A stretch of DNA of 64,000 nucleotides from Helicoverpa zea (GCF_022581195.2 NC_061482.1:13454001-13518000), one strand, 5' to 3'; shown: positions 23,891 to 37,503, counted from the stretch's first letter. Notes: generated by a model from the letters alone, not told the origin. A program made the numbers and translations.

Positions 23891-25236
23891 CCTAACCTTA
23901 TGTGAACCCTTCACCCCTATCAACCAGAATGTACGTGTCATTAAATTGTCCCCTAACATACCTACTTAGAGGCATATCAAACTCGTTGAAACTGGACAAG
24001 TAGACTGATATTTGAGGGGCTGATGCATCAATTAAAATTATTGTCTAGTTTACGACCCCGACTGATTTGTTTTTGAATGCTCGTAAAATAGCACTGAAAC
24101 ATGGTTGCTGATATACTTTTGTTAGTTCTCTATTACTAGATGTCTGAATACATTTTGGTCTTGACAATGTGTGGAAGTACTTATTTTAGAAATGCTGCAA
24201 CTGTAAGCAAACAAAATGGATCTACTATTTTCTAGGTGTCAGGTAACTTTGGTCTTAATTAATAAGCTAGTTTTATGTTATCTTTTTTAAAGTCAAAGTT
24301 AAGATTTTTGTATTATAACTGTTATTGTTCTGTATTTGAATAGTATTTAGTGTTATAAGCGTTTAACAAATATTGCCTATTTTACATACTTAGAATATTT
24401 AAGCATTTTTTACAACAGCTCATTAAAATCAACTTTCCGCATCAATATTAGTCCTAAAAGCCTATCTATACAATAATCTATAACTTTCATACTTAAGGCG
24501 GTGCACACACGATCGCCCGCGGGTTCCGCTGTCCGGCACGTCACGCGACTCCCCTCGTGAGCAGCCACCCTTAAGCGCACAATAAGCCTCGTAAAAATTT
24601 ATACGTCGTTGATAAGATTAGTCAAAAATACATAGAAATAATTCTTCAGTGTTTACGAGGACTGTTTTTTTTAATGTTTTTAGATATCAAGGTTTATGAA
24701 TGTGTTGGTTTGATGCGTTACGGTTTGTATGCAAGATTTTTTTTTTTTATGTACAGTTTAAATTGATATAAAATTAAATAACTGGTTTCCTTGGCACTCT
24801 GAAGGAACTTTTACATGCAGCGATGTCGAAAAGTATTAAAGTTAAGTAATTTACCTATCTCTATTCAAAAAAATTGGCTCATCATCTAAGTAGATTAGTA
24901 GGAACTTAAGGAGCTAGGTTCCTAAATAAAATCTTTATAAGTAGGTAATACAGTTTGATGGCTTTCCAGCCTGAGATAGCGGTAAGATGTAGTCAGTGGC
25001 GCCCTCTATTGGGTTGATACGAGAATTATTTATATATCTCAGACAGCCTGCACCGGAGAGAAGCCAGACAGTTGCACTCAACTCTTGCAGTAACCTAAGT
25101 GCCTACCTGTATTTTAAGTGGACATGAAATAAATATTGAATAGTTTATATTTTTTTCATCATTCCTTAATAATTAAGGGGTATACTGTGTACAAAGTGAT
25201 TGAAAAAAAATGAGTTTAATTCACTTTATTACTTTT
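23891..25236. other. Gene-free intergenic stretch
   Basis: No gene recognised. A short GC-rich patch (24,505-24,570) and a block with GGCGCCCTCTATTG (25,000) have no clear identity. Confidence 0.4.
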
Positions 25237-25237
25237 T

Positions 25238-25802
25238 AGGGTTCCGTAGCCAAAATGGCAAAAACGGAACCCTTATAGTTTCGTCATGTCCGCCTGTCCG
25301 TCTGTCCGTCTGTCCGTCTGTCACAGCCGATTTACTCGGAAACTATAAGTACTACAGTGATGAAATTTGATGGGAATATGTGTTGTATGAACCGCTACAA
25401 AAATATGACACTAAATAGTAAAAAAAAGAATTGGGGGTGGGGCCCCCCATACATGTAACTGAGGGATGAAATTTTTTTTTTCGATGTACATACCCGTGTG
25501 GGGTATCAATGGAAAGGTCTTTTAAAATGATATAAAGTTTTCTAAAAAACATTTTTCTTAAAGTGAACGGTTTTTGAGATATCAGCTCTCAAAGTCGTAA
25601 AAAGTATGTCCCCCCCCCTCTATTTTTATAACTACGGGGTATAAAATTCTAAAAAAAATAGAGGTGATGCATGCTAATTAACTCTTTCAACGATTTTTGG
25701 TTTGATCAAAGTATCTCTTATAGTTTTTGAGATAGGTTGATTTAACTGTAATTTACGGAACCCTTCGTGCACGAGTCCGACTCGCACTTGGCCGGTTTTT
25801 TT
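25238..25802 (+). mobile_element. Lepidopteran GGGTTCCGT dispersed element
   Basis: Begins AGGGTTCCGTAGCCAAAATG, carries an immediate inverted copy (ACGGAACCC), then a (TCTGTCCG)n stretch, AACTATAAGTACTACAGTGA, GTGTGGGGTATC, a C-run, and closes with ACGGAACCCTTCGTGC, CGAGTCCGACTCGCACTTGG and CCGG plus a T run. From general knowledge this ~550-bp non-coding element is widespread in moth and butterfly genomes; its transposon class is unsettled. This copy looks near full length. No protein is encoded. Confidence 0.75.
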
Positions 25803-28800
25803 TATTAAATTATGTGTGTAAAACGTTTCTTCTCTGATAAGTTGAGCGTTTCACACTGATTTTATGTAGCAACGTAAAACGTCAAAAAATGTGTTCCGTC
25901 GAATGTGATGATACTTGTCAGCCTACTAGACTGCAATTGGATCAAAACTGGAAACAAAATGTGCGACCAAAAAGTTCTCATCAGGGTCACCGCTGATGGG
26001 ACACCGGTTCACATGCGTCTGGAACACCCTTTAGATAAAATGACCTCTATTTTAATTTCTCGCTAAGCAGGATATATATCGTAAACAATAAAAATACAAT
26101 GTTGCAAAAAAAAACTTAATATTTTTCAACGTTTTACTTTTCTACAATTGAAAACGTTAAGAAATTATCCAAACTCAATAAAAATGTTTCTATAAGAGCG
26201 GAGCTAAATACCGCGTCTCTAAGGCTTCTGTTCTTTAAATAATCGATCCTCCACCGCAAACCGTAGCTGTATTTACAGTAACTTGTGTAACGCTTTATTC
26301 AATAACTTACTTAAACTTTTAAGACGCAACGAGATGCAATGTCCCGTATTCGTCAACAGACTAAGCTCAAAATACAATATCTAATCGCCAAAGATATGTC
26401 ACTTTCAAACTGCGGGCAATACAAAATATCGAGCAAGTCGCCCGAACACTCATTGCCACATCTCTCTCACGCTTAAGCGCTCCGGCTAAAAAGGAAAGAG
26501 ATGCTAGCACAGAACAAAAGTTTTGAATTCAAATCACATTTGGAGCGTGCGCGCATGTCATTGGTGGGCTGAGTCGCAGAGGCGTGGCAACGTCGCACAG
26601 CGCCCCTCAGATGTCTGCCGCTCGACAGTCGAGCGTTACATGTACGAACAGTTGAATGCTTGCGCGTTCGCTGACAGCGTACCTTTCGCGACGTTGCCAG
26701 TTCGCCGCGAAATAGGAGGTAAATTTGAAATTGAATTGATTTTGACGTATGATGTGGTAATGTTTGAACCGGTTTTTCGAGATTCTTTCTCTGAAAATGT
26801 TTTGACTGTTTCTGTTTAAAGTTTTTGGAATTTCTTCAAACGGTTTTCAGTATGAATTTCATGGATAACACACATTAAGTACATTCATACCAAAACTATT
26901 GAATGTTTAGAATTTGCTCATTTATTTTGTGTGCCATATTTTTTTTATATGCTTCTCGTCATGGTCTCATTATTTGTATTAGGTTTGACACGTGCTTACG
27001 AAATATTGTTACTTATTAGACTAGACAAATAAGATTTATGAAACATGCTTGAGGACCTGCTCACAGGTGATTGACATAACATGCACTCATGGTGCATTAT
27101 ATGCCATATGCAGTATTAAAAACATGATTGAAATAACCACGACCCGTATTTTCGATTTGTTTGGTTAATATCAAAATAATCTACAATATTTTTGGGAGGT
27201 GCAAAAATTTATAATTTTTGACAATTTGTGTTAACACATCTTATAGGCGTTTGAACTTCCAATGCAGGAAATAGTCTAGACTAAAAATAGTAGATAGTTT
27301 AAATGAGACCTAAGATATGCAGACTTGACGCAGACAATTTACTAGGAAGTTACTGAAGGTTTGTAATAGCACTGAGTTTCTTAGAACGACGATCTCGTTT
27401 CCCATTGAGTGGATGTTTTATTTTATTCTTTTAATTAATTTAACCTTCGCACTCTAGAGTTCTTAGACCTTTATTATCAACTTTTTTACATTTCTCTAGC
27501 TGTTCCAAACGATTGATGAAAAATTTTGACGTTTGACATGTCAGAATGAAAATTATTTTTGGTGGTCAGTCTATTTATTCCCTAAATTGTTACCTTAGAG
27601 TTACCTTTATATTAGAGTTACATTAGAGTTACGTTATACATAATAATATTTCCAAAATATTGACAAGCAAATTCATACCTTGTTTGTTTATTTTAAAGTC
27701 CTCCTTTGCTTACAATAAAATATTTTCCTTTTCATTATCTGCCTTCGGTGACCCGTGGCCAATTATATAGGTTTGTTAGGTTATGCTAAATGTACATACC
27801 AATATATAGGTAAAGCGTTTTACATACAAACTTGAGGATAAATACATTTTACAATAGGTGGGTATGTTCAAGCCCGCCTTGTACGAAGTTTTTTTTTAAG
27901 TAGGTAGACGTTTTCCTCCTCCATTGAAAATAAATATATAGGAAGAGAATCCAAACCCAATAGCCAAATATTTTTAGCTCTCGTTGCAGAATTTGGACTT
28001 TAAAATAAGCAACAAAAATAGATCGATTTCAAAAAGTCCTCTACTAGTTTCTAATGTAGTTAGAGCTTTCGTTTGGTCGGATCACGAAAATATCACCTAA
28101 ACTCTCAAAAAACAGAAAAACAAAAAATCACACTGCAACTCAAAATATGTGTGATGTGAACTCATGTGCCAACGTGGAATCGATTCTGCAAACATTCTTG
28201 TACTAAGTTCGTAGATACCATATGATATGCATCACTTACTCAGCTTTTACGAAGTTTCTTGCGCAGTTTCGTCGATCAATTTTCCGATTCCAGTACATAC
28301 TCGTAGTACAAGTTAGTTAGAGGTTTTTCAAAGTCAAATCGTTCGAGACTCCCCGTTCAAACTCTTTTAAATAAAATTCTCTGAGAGTACTCAGTTTGTT
28401 AGAGTTCAGTTCTTTTTAAAAGGTTTGGGATTCTGATCGACTTGCGATTCTATTTTGTTTTTGTATTTTTTCTTTACTTGGTTTTAGACTTTTGTGTGCA
28501 TACAGATTTGTAACTGGTATTTGAATTTTAGGCACGATTTAGGTAGCTACTCATTTAAGAAAGTCTTAGGTTTGGTTTACTTCTAGATTAGATTTGATCA
28601 ATTTGCAACAATGCAGATAGATAAAAAAATTAAAAGGGAAGCCACTATTTCCTATTAAAAAGCTCCATGTCATTGTTTTGGAGAAACTTCGTCAGACAGT
28701 ACAATGGCCCTGATTCTATTCATATCGTTGACTGAAGTACCGTCGTACCACCCAATGACAGAATCAATATCAGTGAAGAATATGTATGTAAAATTGGCAT

Positions 28801-29261
28801 TCTTCTAATTAGATTGACCAATTGATTTGGTCAATCTGTAACGATCTTTAAGGGCGACTAATGTTCAATGCCTGTATACAAGACTCTCTGTGTGTGGTGG
28901 CTATATTTCTTTTCGACATCAGCCACGTAGAACGAAAGTAGAGAAGCTTAAGCCTCTGTGCAAAAAATAATGTTTTTTTCCACCAGGCATAGGTTTTTCT
29001 CCCTATCTGTCGTCCAATTCATGGCTGTTTAATGAGCCTCTTGGCCCATTTTTCAATAGACTACGATAGAGAAGAGCTCTGAGAGATCACAGTGGGCTGG
29101 ATAAAGGTCGAGCAGCTATTGTGCATGCTGCCTCACCTTCAAAAGATTGGGGATGTTGGGTTCGACTAGTGTTGTCTGTTCGTTAGTTCTTTTCATCACA
29201 GACAACCATCAAAGCTACGGAATACAAGTTGCTGTATGTCAATTAAAAAATACGCTGAAGA
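25803..29261. other. Intergenic stretch with a promoter-like GC island at 26.55-26.72 kb
   Basis: Apart from the island annotated separately, AT-rich DNA without recognised genes. A short direct repeat TTAGAGTTAC occurs three to four times at 27,594-27,632. Confidence 0.4.
26540..26720. promoter_or_regulatory. CpG-rich island with inverted GGCAACGTCGC repeats
   Basis: TGGCAACGTCGC (26,585-26,596) and its exact reverse complement GCGACGTTGCCA (26,688-26,699) flank GCTCGACAGTCGAGC, itself a perfect palindrome. An ATTGG/CCAAT string lies at the left edge and a possible donor GGAG/GTAAAT at 26,718/26,719. GTTGCC half-sites resemble RFX X-box halves. A distal promoter or 5' exon of the LIM-homeobox gene is conceivable. 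An open frame spans the island, but its splice phase (1) does not fit the phase 2 needed by the first LIM exon. Confidence 0.3.
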
Positions 29262-29400
29262 CTTTTTGACTTTGCTTGAACGCGCTAATCTCAGGAACCA
29301 TTAGTCCGAATTGAAAAATCTTTCATTGTTAAAAATCCCACTATCCCATTAGAATCCCATAGGATGGCTAAAGGCTATATTTAATCGCGTTGCAGTTATA
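29262..29400 (+). mobile_element. Truncated Helitron relic
   Basis: Contains TTGAACGCGCTAATCTCAGG, AACCATTAGTCCGAATTGAA and a CTTTCATTGTTA string, matching the internal part of the Helitron at 17,130-17,309. The TC start and hairpin/CTAG end are lost or diverged. Confidence 0.7.
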
Positions 29401-32400
29401 TTAGATACTGGAAAAGTTTATAGACCTTACTGAGGAAGAACTACATAGTTTAGCTTATAAAGCAATATTATTACCTATTTACAGATTGAGGTATACTGAT
29501 GCCTCCCAACAGGCATTTTAAGAACAATAAAATATTATAATAATTGTTATTGAAAATACTGATAATTTAATTTACAAATGTAAGTAAAAATAATCACACT
29601 GCATGTATTAAATGGAATGTTAATTGCTCACACATTGCTAGCATACTGCGGGGAGCCGACATTTTTGCTAATTGCTACATCATCGAATTAATTCATCATC
29701 GTGATTTTGTTGCCATTTATTTAATTGTTATCTATTCATTTAAAACACTTCAAAATATATCATTGTTGTTAATCTACTTTCTTTTACTAATTTTATTTTT
29801 GTCATTACAATTCTCTTTTTTTGAAGATAAGCTTAACTTCAGAGGTATACCTACACAAACGGCTGTCAAAATTCTATCTAAGTATAGGAATTTGATATTA
29901 TTTTTATGGAGCTGATGTCAAAATTCTATCTCTAGTAAACAAAAGAAAAGATAGATAGAATATTGGGGTCGGCCGTAAATGTTATTTACAGTCACCAGAC
30001 TAAAACTAGATATCATGAAATACGGGAGCAATTTTGGCATAATAATAACGTTGAATCAATAGATCGTGCCTGCTGGTAACTAACCGAAAAAACATTAACG
30101 CTGTTTGGTGATCCCTTTACGCGTCATAGACTTCATTTCAATCAATATTAGTACTGGGAAATACCTATTTGTTGTGTTTGGAAAATAGATTTTCAAGTAT
30201 ACTATTATATTTATGAGCATGTATTGAGGTCCTTTTTGGCTCTACTTCGAGTAGTAGTAGTTCCTTTATGACAAAGATCCTTCAAGGTCCCAAAAATTGA
30301 TTATCAGAAAAAGTTCTGTAGCTTGATGTTTACTTATCACGGTTGAAACGTAGTGCAGGTTGTACTAGAAAAGTTTCATAATATTGCAATGCTAAACCCT
30401 TTGAGCGAGGAAATTCTATTGAATAGTTCCTGCTTATACAAAGCTGAAAAGCTGCTTTACCGTTATAAACCTCTATAGCTCTGATACTTCAGTAGTACTA
30501 CATGGATTTTAGATGATATATATAAGGCACATTAACATAACTTAGTTCCAAAATTTCAGCAGGAACATAAATAAATTCAGTTACAAATAAACAATAGTAG
30601 TCAACTAGGTTAGGTGCGACAGCCGGTTGAAATTTTACACAAAGAACCAACTCGAAGTTTTAATTACCCAAAGTAAGGGCTACTAGTGGTACATTTCAAT
30701 GATGGGTGACAAGTTTAGAACCCAATTACAGTTTGTTGGTATGGGATCTAAAACAATGACCTTCAATTTTTGCTACTTATGATAAAAGGTATTAATACTC
30801 TGTATGTTTATTTTTGTATTCATATGTATACGGTATTGAGTATTGTTTTTGTTCCTATAATTATTTTTATCGTACTATTCCTTCTAGAGTGCAACTGGAG
30901 AATTAAAAAGCATTTAAGAGAGTTGGTTTTTTGTAGAGTCCGTTAACCCATTAACTATCTAACCTATGTATCTAAATCAAAAACACTACAGCGTTACTTT
31001 GTTTCCTATCTTGCAAAATATTATAGATGACCCTTGTGACATAATCATATTAGTTCAGAAAATATTCAAGTAAACTCCCGTATTAAGAATAGACATGTAC
31101 CTACCATATGTACAGAATTAAATTCTTGTGGTTGAAGAGTCAATACAATTAGCGTCACCAACTTCTCGGGTATGTCGAGTTCAAGAGTTCTCGTACATTT
31201 TATATGGAGTTACAATTTTAATACCTTTTGTCAACATGGCGTAGTGAGTAATGTAACAAAACTGATTCGTGCTCGTAACTTGGGAAAAAAAATTAAAAAG
31301 ATATGTTTTCTCGTAGTGAGGTATTTTATGCAAATGTCTCTGTAAATAAAAAGTAAGAACAAAATAATGTTAAAGCTTCGTTTGAAAACACCATAAAGGG
31401 TAATCGTATTTATGACTTGATTTTTAGAGCAATTAAAATTCTGTTATCACTGAATAAAAAAACATAGCAAAAAAACAAACGACTGCAGTCGTGTCCTCTA
31501 TAGTTCTCCCATATAATAAAAGTACCTACAAAAAATATTCGCAGCGTCTAGCCTACAAATTGAATACAAGACCTCCCGAGGGATATCTTGGTAACCAATA
31601 CGGGGTGTATTTGGGGAGTGTCGGCAGTGCCGCCCAAACTACGGAGGGCGGATTTTTCAAAACCCCTCACTCGCGCGAAAACGATTGAACTTGGCGAACG
31701 TGCGTCGTACCCTTTCGCCAAGGGTCGTGTGACCTGCAGAAAATTCAACATTCATGTGTTTTTTTTAATCGATAATCGAATGGAAGTTTTGTGTGGTTTT
31801 GTTAAGCTTTTGATGGGTCACTAGTTTTTCGTTCGTGTTTTTTTTCTACGTGTTCTTTGTGGTACCATTGAGTAGTAATTGTGTAATTGTTTACTAACGG
31901 TTATTTGTCAATAGTGAGTATTATGTTCACTTTGTCTTATTTTTCGTCTTTGAACATCTGTTTTGTGTGTCTCGGGGCAGTTTGGGGAAAAATTATGGAT
32001 TGTCGCGTTTTATTCCATTAATATGTGTAAAGCTAAATATTTTAAGGAAAAGCCTTCGAGAAAATCATGAAAAAATATGAACTTGGTATTTTGTGCATAT
32101 TGTCCAATTTGGTGAATAAATTAAATGCTAAATATTATATGCAATTACATATTATTTTGACGTGATTATATTTTATTTTATAGACCATATTTTCATTCAA
32201 AATTATATTTTTGTAATCAATATTAATAACCTTAACTTATATAATTGGTCGTGGCTTTGTTTTTAAGTGGAATTTTATCAGCTTTGCAATACTATTGTTC
32301 TGTTTCGTATTATATTAGTTTTGGTTCAGATAACTCAATAGATAGACTGCGCTTGCAGAAAGCTGAACTATTGATCTATTGTGAGCGTTGAGTAGTTCCC

Positions 32401-33039
32401 TTGGTACGTATTTGTACTGTGTCCGAAGAATAATAACCATTTAGTTTGTATTTACTACAGCGATATAAAATCATCATCAAATTATGACATCTCTTCTATT
32501 GGCGTAAAAGGGAAATAACAATTTCACGATACCTTTTTCATATTACTTATTCATACAAACAGCAAAGAAAGAAGTAAAGATACCTGACATTGAAAAGAAA
32601 AATACTGCACCGCAAAACATTTATTTACTTTCAACCTTATTTGCAGAACGAAAGCACTTGCAGCAGGTGAATCAAATTAAGTATTTTACAAACTGGTCGC
32701 CACTAGAAGATTGCATAACTCAATTAAGTTTTTATCAACCGTTACACCCAGACTATTGGTATTAAATTAAAAGTGTGTGTCTATGAAATAAGAATTAACA
32801 CCTGAGGCGATACCTTCTGTTAATAAAACCGGAGTAATTACTTTTTATAACTCATTTTTTTACCACTAAGTGCCCTTTCACGCATGGTTGCTTTTACGAT
32901 TATTGTGTTGAACAATTCTTTTGTTTGGCGGCCCTTTGAAATTAATACTAGGTTCTATATTTTAATAGCATACGGTACTGCAGAGGTGTAGTTTATACCT
33001 CTACTGCATTACGCTTGTTTCTTAGGGCGCTATAAAATA
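29401..33039. other. Gene-free intergenic stretch
   Basis: No gene recognised. A string AACAAAAGAAAAGATAGATA (29,938-29,957) recurs in similar form at 33,800-33,819, marking a small dispersed repeat. A GC-richer block at 31,570-31,740 has overlapping short open frames on both strands but no domain. Confidence 0.4.
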
Positions 33040-33262
33040 TAGTTCCCGGCTGTTGTTTGAACATGTTTGACAGTCGTTACGGGTAGTCAAAGACTGACAA
33101 CCAGTCTTGCCTACGGGTATTGGGTTGCCCGGGTAACCGTGTTGAGGAGGTCAGATAGACAGTCGCTCCTTGTAAAACAATTTTACTCAGCTGCATCCGG
33201 TTAGACTGGAAGCCGTCCCCAACATACTTAGTTGGAAAAATACTAAGCAAATGATGATGATT
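33040..33262 (+). mobile_element. SINE, 5'-truncated, with GATGATGA tail
   Basis: About 210 bp parallels 1,530-1,735: AGTCGTTACGGGTAGTCAAA, GGTATTGGGTTGCCCGGGTA, TCAGATAGACAGTCGCTCCT and TTAGACTGGAAGCCG. It ends with ATGATGATGA. The tRNA-like head is absent. Confidence 0.8.
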
Positions 33263-36200
33263 AGTAACGATAGAAATAATAGGTAGGTACGTAGAACTAT
33301 GTTTTTCTATCTGCTTAACATAGTTGGTTAAAGAGAAGAGTAAATACCAAATACAGCTCATACATTCACATTTGCGTGCATAACTCTCGATAAAATCAAA
33401 TATCGGATTTTTCATACAATTTGAGTGCCACAAAGTTGCTCGTAATGCTGATTTAGGTATGTATTTGTGGTTTCATGTTAACATTTTCGCTGTCCACATA
33501 TTGTATCCACAATTATTTAAAGCAGGAAATACTTTTGGCTTTTACACGTGAACAATTATCGGAAAGCTAAGTTTACGATACAGTTCTATCCATAATATTA
33601 CATTTTGAAAATAAGGAGCAATACCTATTTCAAATCTTTTCAATTGGCCAGTAAAGGGATTTAGACATTTTCTTAAGTTGGGAAATTATCGAATTTATTC
33701 ATACGGCTCATCTTATGGAGCTCAGAGAGCTCAGATATTGAACTTTAATATTAGCCTCACACAAGTTATATGACAAATTCCTATCCCTAGTAAGCAAAAC
33801 AAAAGATAGATAGAATATGGGGATGCTTGTTAAACGTACAGGACTTATTGAATGCACTTCTTACTGTTTTTTTTATTACATGGTGTGAATTTGATTTAAA
33901 CACGATTATATGTTTAAGTAAAATATAGATTGTTGAATTCAGGTAACCGCCTATTTCTTTTGGGATTTTCCAAACATATTCATTGAAATTTTAGTTCACG
34001 TTCAGTGAATGCTGGACAATCATTTAGCTTTCATAACTGTGCCGTTAACGATAAAGTGTAAAGTTAGATTAATTTAACGATTTTAGTTTAACCATTACTG
34101 ATTATTTTTACTGCTGCCGCCGTTTCCTGGTTGAAATTATTGTTTTAGAATGTGCTAGTAAAAATATGGTTTATCAGCTGGTTATCGGTTTAGTTATGTG
34201 AGAGCTTTTTTCATATAATTTTACAATATGTTTTTTGTACCATAGTTTTTGATAATCGTCATTTATATTCGAAATCGTCTGTCCAGTCAATGTTAACTTT
34301 GTATTTTTGTTTTACACCAATATTTAAAACGTAATCATCTTACCGACATAATCAATGAACTAACCGATTGTCATACTTTCATGATACGAGTCTCAACATT
34401 GTAGTACCTATAGCTTCCTACATAGATGATTAATTTAAAAATAGAACGCATTTTGCTTCTTCTACATCTGGGTAGAGTTTCTCTTCTGTAAACATTCATC
34501 ATTTTACAAGCTTTTACTTTTACAAGCATAATCGTTGCACGCAAAACATACAAAAATAGATTGTTCGATCAGGATCGCAAACTCCTGAACGCAGCAAAAA
34601 TTGCCTACCCACAAGTTAGACCAGTTTGTTTACATCAATTAGGACTTACTAACATCGATAGTAGATTTTATTGTTTCTAAACAAATGAGCCGGCGTACTA
34701 ATTGTGTGTGCCATATGCCTAATTGATAGTTACTACGAGTATACGCCAGTTTGTCGGCGGTGTTTTACGAGCTCACTCGATAGCGAGGTTTCATAGTTTA
34801 CAAAGTTGATACTGGATTTAGTTTGGTGATATTTTTAACGAGTTTCTACCAGTTTTTTGTCTCGAGGTAACTTCTTCCCTAACCTGGATAAAAACTAGCC
34901 TTTATTTTATTCTTATATATAAAGCTATATTATTGTCAAGTTTTATCAAAATGCATTCGGAAGATTTTGCGTGAAAGAGGAACTAAAATTCGTACATATA
35001 AATCGTCTTTACAATATTAGTAGGAAGTAGGATAATCATATTATTATATCCGTGTTCCAAGGAAAATACTTTTTGCCACATTTGACCTTTTTCAGGCTCG
35101 GTTCAGTACTATGCGTAGCGTGGAAGCTGGACAAACAGTCGGAGCTACTTTCGCATTTAAAATAAGATAAAATTAATACTTTTTATTACAGACTCCATAG
35201 AATATTTGATGTAGGTACGGGTCGTAAGAAACCAAAATGCAATACTTATGCACTAGTTTCTCACAAGCAAAATTATAGGTACATTGTGTTCACTTTAGTT
35301 TAAAGATAATAATATTATCTAATAAATTTACAGTTAAGTATATTCCACGCGTAAGGCTACAATCATCTATAAATATTATTTTATTATTACTTTAAACTAT
35401 TTTCCTTTCATGAATGGCCTCTTTATCAAACTGCTACTATTAATACGAGTAATCAAGTATTTTGCAACGTATTTCTGCTTAGAAGAACAAATACATAAAT
35501 ACGCAAATTACGGATATAGCAATCAAGGACCAATTTCAGGATTTCTATGCTCAAATAATTTTAACCTTAAAGTCATAGTTATAGGAATCAAAATAAAAGA
35601 TTCAATTTTATAGGTTACCGTAACTTTTCCTGTTGTAATTTTATTTTATTCAAATATTTTTGGCAAAAGTGTGCTAAGTAGATTCTGCTGTAACCACAAA
35701 ACTGTTAAATTAATAAAAATAATACCTATACATTTTTCCTACTTAAAAATAATACTCGAAGCGGTCAACATAAAGTTTTACACTTTTTCCTTAAAAAACA
35801 TACTTGATTTTTATCTGTGTAATTCGCGTCGGTACAGTTGAGAACAAATTAGTTAATAACTTTCAAAACACGTGAAGGTTGCATACTTTTTTTTCATTAA
35901 CATCGACGTAGGCATAAAAATGAAACAGAGTTGGCAAAACCTATAGATAACTTACCAATGATTTTCAGTAATTTCAGAACAAGAAAACAGATTTTTCAGC
36001 TTTAAATCATCATATTACGTATAGAAATAACTTTCACCATATTTTAAAAGAAAGTATTCAGGAAACTACATAGTAGTTATTAAATACCTACGTGAATATA
36101 TTTTTTTCTCTTTACCAAGCACTTGTATCATCGACTGTACCTTTGCGTACGGCGGTAGGCGGGGCGAAGCACGACATGCGCAAGAGTTTACTTACATTGC

Positions 36201-37256
36201 TTAAATATCAATTATTTATGAAACAGTACAATACTTGTTCCCGAATTTTAATCTTTTTGTAATCTGGTTACGGAACACTAATAATTTAGATTTAAAATAT
36301 TTAGTTTTGGAGTCATTGAAGTCGATTTTCAATTTGCATGTAATGTTAGATAAATAAACCTAAGTGAAAACTGCAAAAAACTTTCAGAACCTCGATGGAA
36401 TCCGATGTGAGGTAGATATAATTGTATTTTTTCGTTATTCACAGAAAATCACAATAGAAATTGTAATTGTACTTTACAAGCTAGAAATCCAAATAAACAT
36501 GCAACAAACATTTCACATAAAACGAAATTAACCACAACAAGCGCCATTTAATTTTCACACTTTTGAAACCCTGCAACAAAATAAATACATAGGTGAAATC
36601 AACATCGCATTACCAGTTCTACAGAGCCCTAACAGAAAAAAAAACAAAAGCCACTCTAGTATGATTCCACAGCTCCTAACACAGCCATATAAAGCTACCT
36701 AATACCAATGCATATATTCAAAATTATGCGACTGCAGTCCGACTCGAAGTACGAATGGAAACAAAAAGACTTCGCCCCATTGTCTCATGGCGGACCCATA
36801 GGATCCCATTGTACCTATAATGTATAGTTATTTGTGCAACCGAATAATGATATGGAAAAGAGCTGCGGCTGTTTATTTAGGTACTTATATTTAAATGCAT
36901 TCGTGAGGAGTCGTGTTTAGTTTCATATTCATACATAGGTATTTTGTGTACATAAACCTGTGTATGGAGAATTATCATTTTTATATTAAGCAATAGTCCT
37001 TCCCCATCCTCTTATAGTATTTTTTGATATAAAGTAATATGGGAGCCCTTTGATCAGTCAAAAGCTAAGATATTCTGAGATGATCTGATCTGAGATGGTT
37101 TGATCGATAAGGATTTCAGCTGAACGATGAAATCCTAAATATGGTGCTTTATATAATATACCAAGGAGTATTTGTTTATTATATAAGATCTGAATTTAAC
37201 TTCTATGAGACTAGCCCAAATAAAACAACCGAATCAACTAATCTTTTTGTTGACAG
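33263..37256. other. Gene-free stretch upstream of the LIM-homeobox gene
   Basis: AT-rich, no recognised coding exon. Upstream 5' untranslated exons of the LIM-homeobox gene could lie here or further left, but cannot be identified from sequence alone. One dispersed repeat piece lies at 33,770-33,825. Confidence 0.4.
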
Positions 37257-37420
37257 ATCCTGAAGAATCCCGTTTAGAATCCATAGGACAAAAAGTGGAT
37301 ACAAACCTTGCTATTATGGCTGTTCCAAACGGCAATTCTGAGAACAGTGCACAAGGTGAATTGAACCTTGTTATTTGAGACAGAGAGTTCAGTTCTGCTT
37401 GCAGAACGGAGCAGGAAGGC
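37257..37420 (+). promoter_or_regulatory. ap: Likely 5' UTR of the LIM-homeobox gene, with uORF
   Basis: A strong acceptor (TCTTTTTGTTGACAG) ends at 37,256, so an untranslated exon could start at 37,257. Within it, an ATG at 37,316 opens a 20-codon frame (MAVPNGNSENSAQGELNLVI) ending in TGA at 37,376-37,378, in the same frame as the main protein and 42 nt before its ATG. Alternative acceptors with AG ending at 37,383, 37,392 or 37,404 would instead join a phase-2 upstream coding exon. Confidence 0.4.
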
Positions 37421-37503
37421 ATGTTGAAGGAACGAGAGAGTTCGGAAGACTCCCCCGCGGCGCCTGACGAGTGCGCGGGGTGCGGGGGGAGGATACAAGA
37501 CAG
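37421..37503 (+). CDS. ap: LIM-homeobox exon 1 (N-terminus and start of LIM1)
   Basis: Encodes an acidic head (MLKERESSEDSPAAPDE) and the first zinc pair CAGC of LIM1, ending in the split codon AG/A (Arg28). Donor is CAG/GTGAGC. GC-rich compared with its flanks. Confidence 0.85.

Noticed and set aside
23656..23969. Open frames of 60-79 codons rich in V, R, F and C
   Set aside because: They fall within, or run just past the right end of, the TTAA-flanked MITE and mirror its repeated GTTCG strings.
26523..26819. 98-codon open frame as a first coding exon of the LIM-homeobox gene
   Set aside because: The only plausible donor (26,718/26,719) leaves phase 1, while the acceptors before LIM1 require phase 2; no domain is present.
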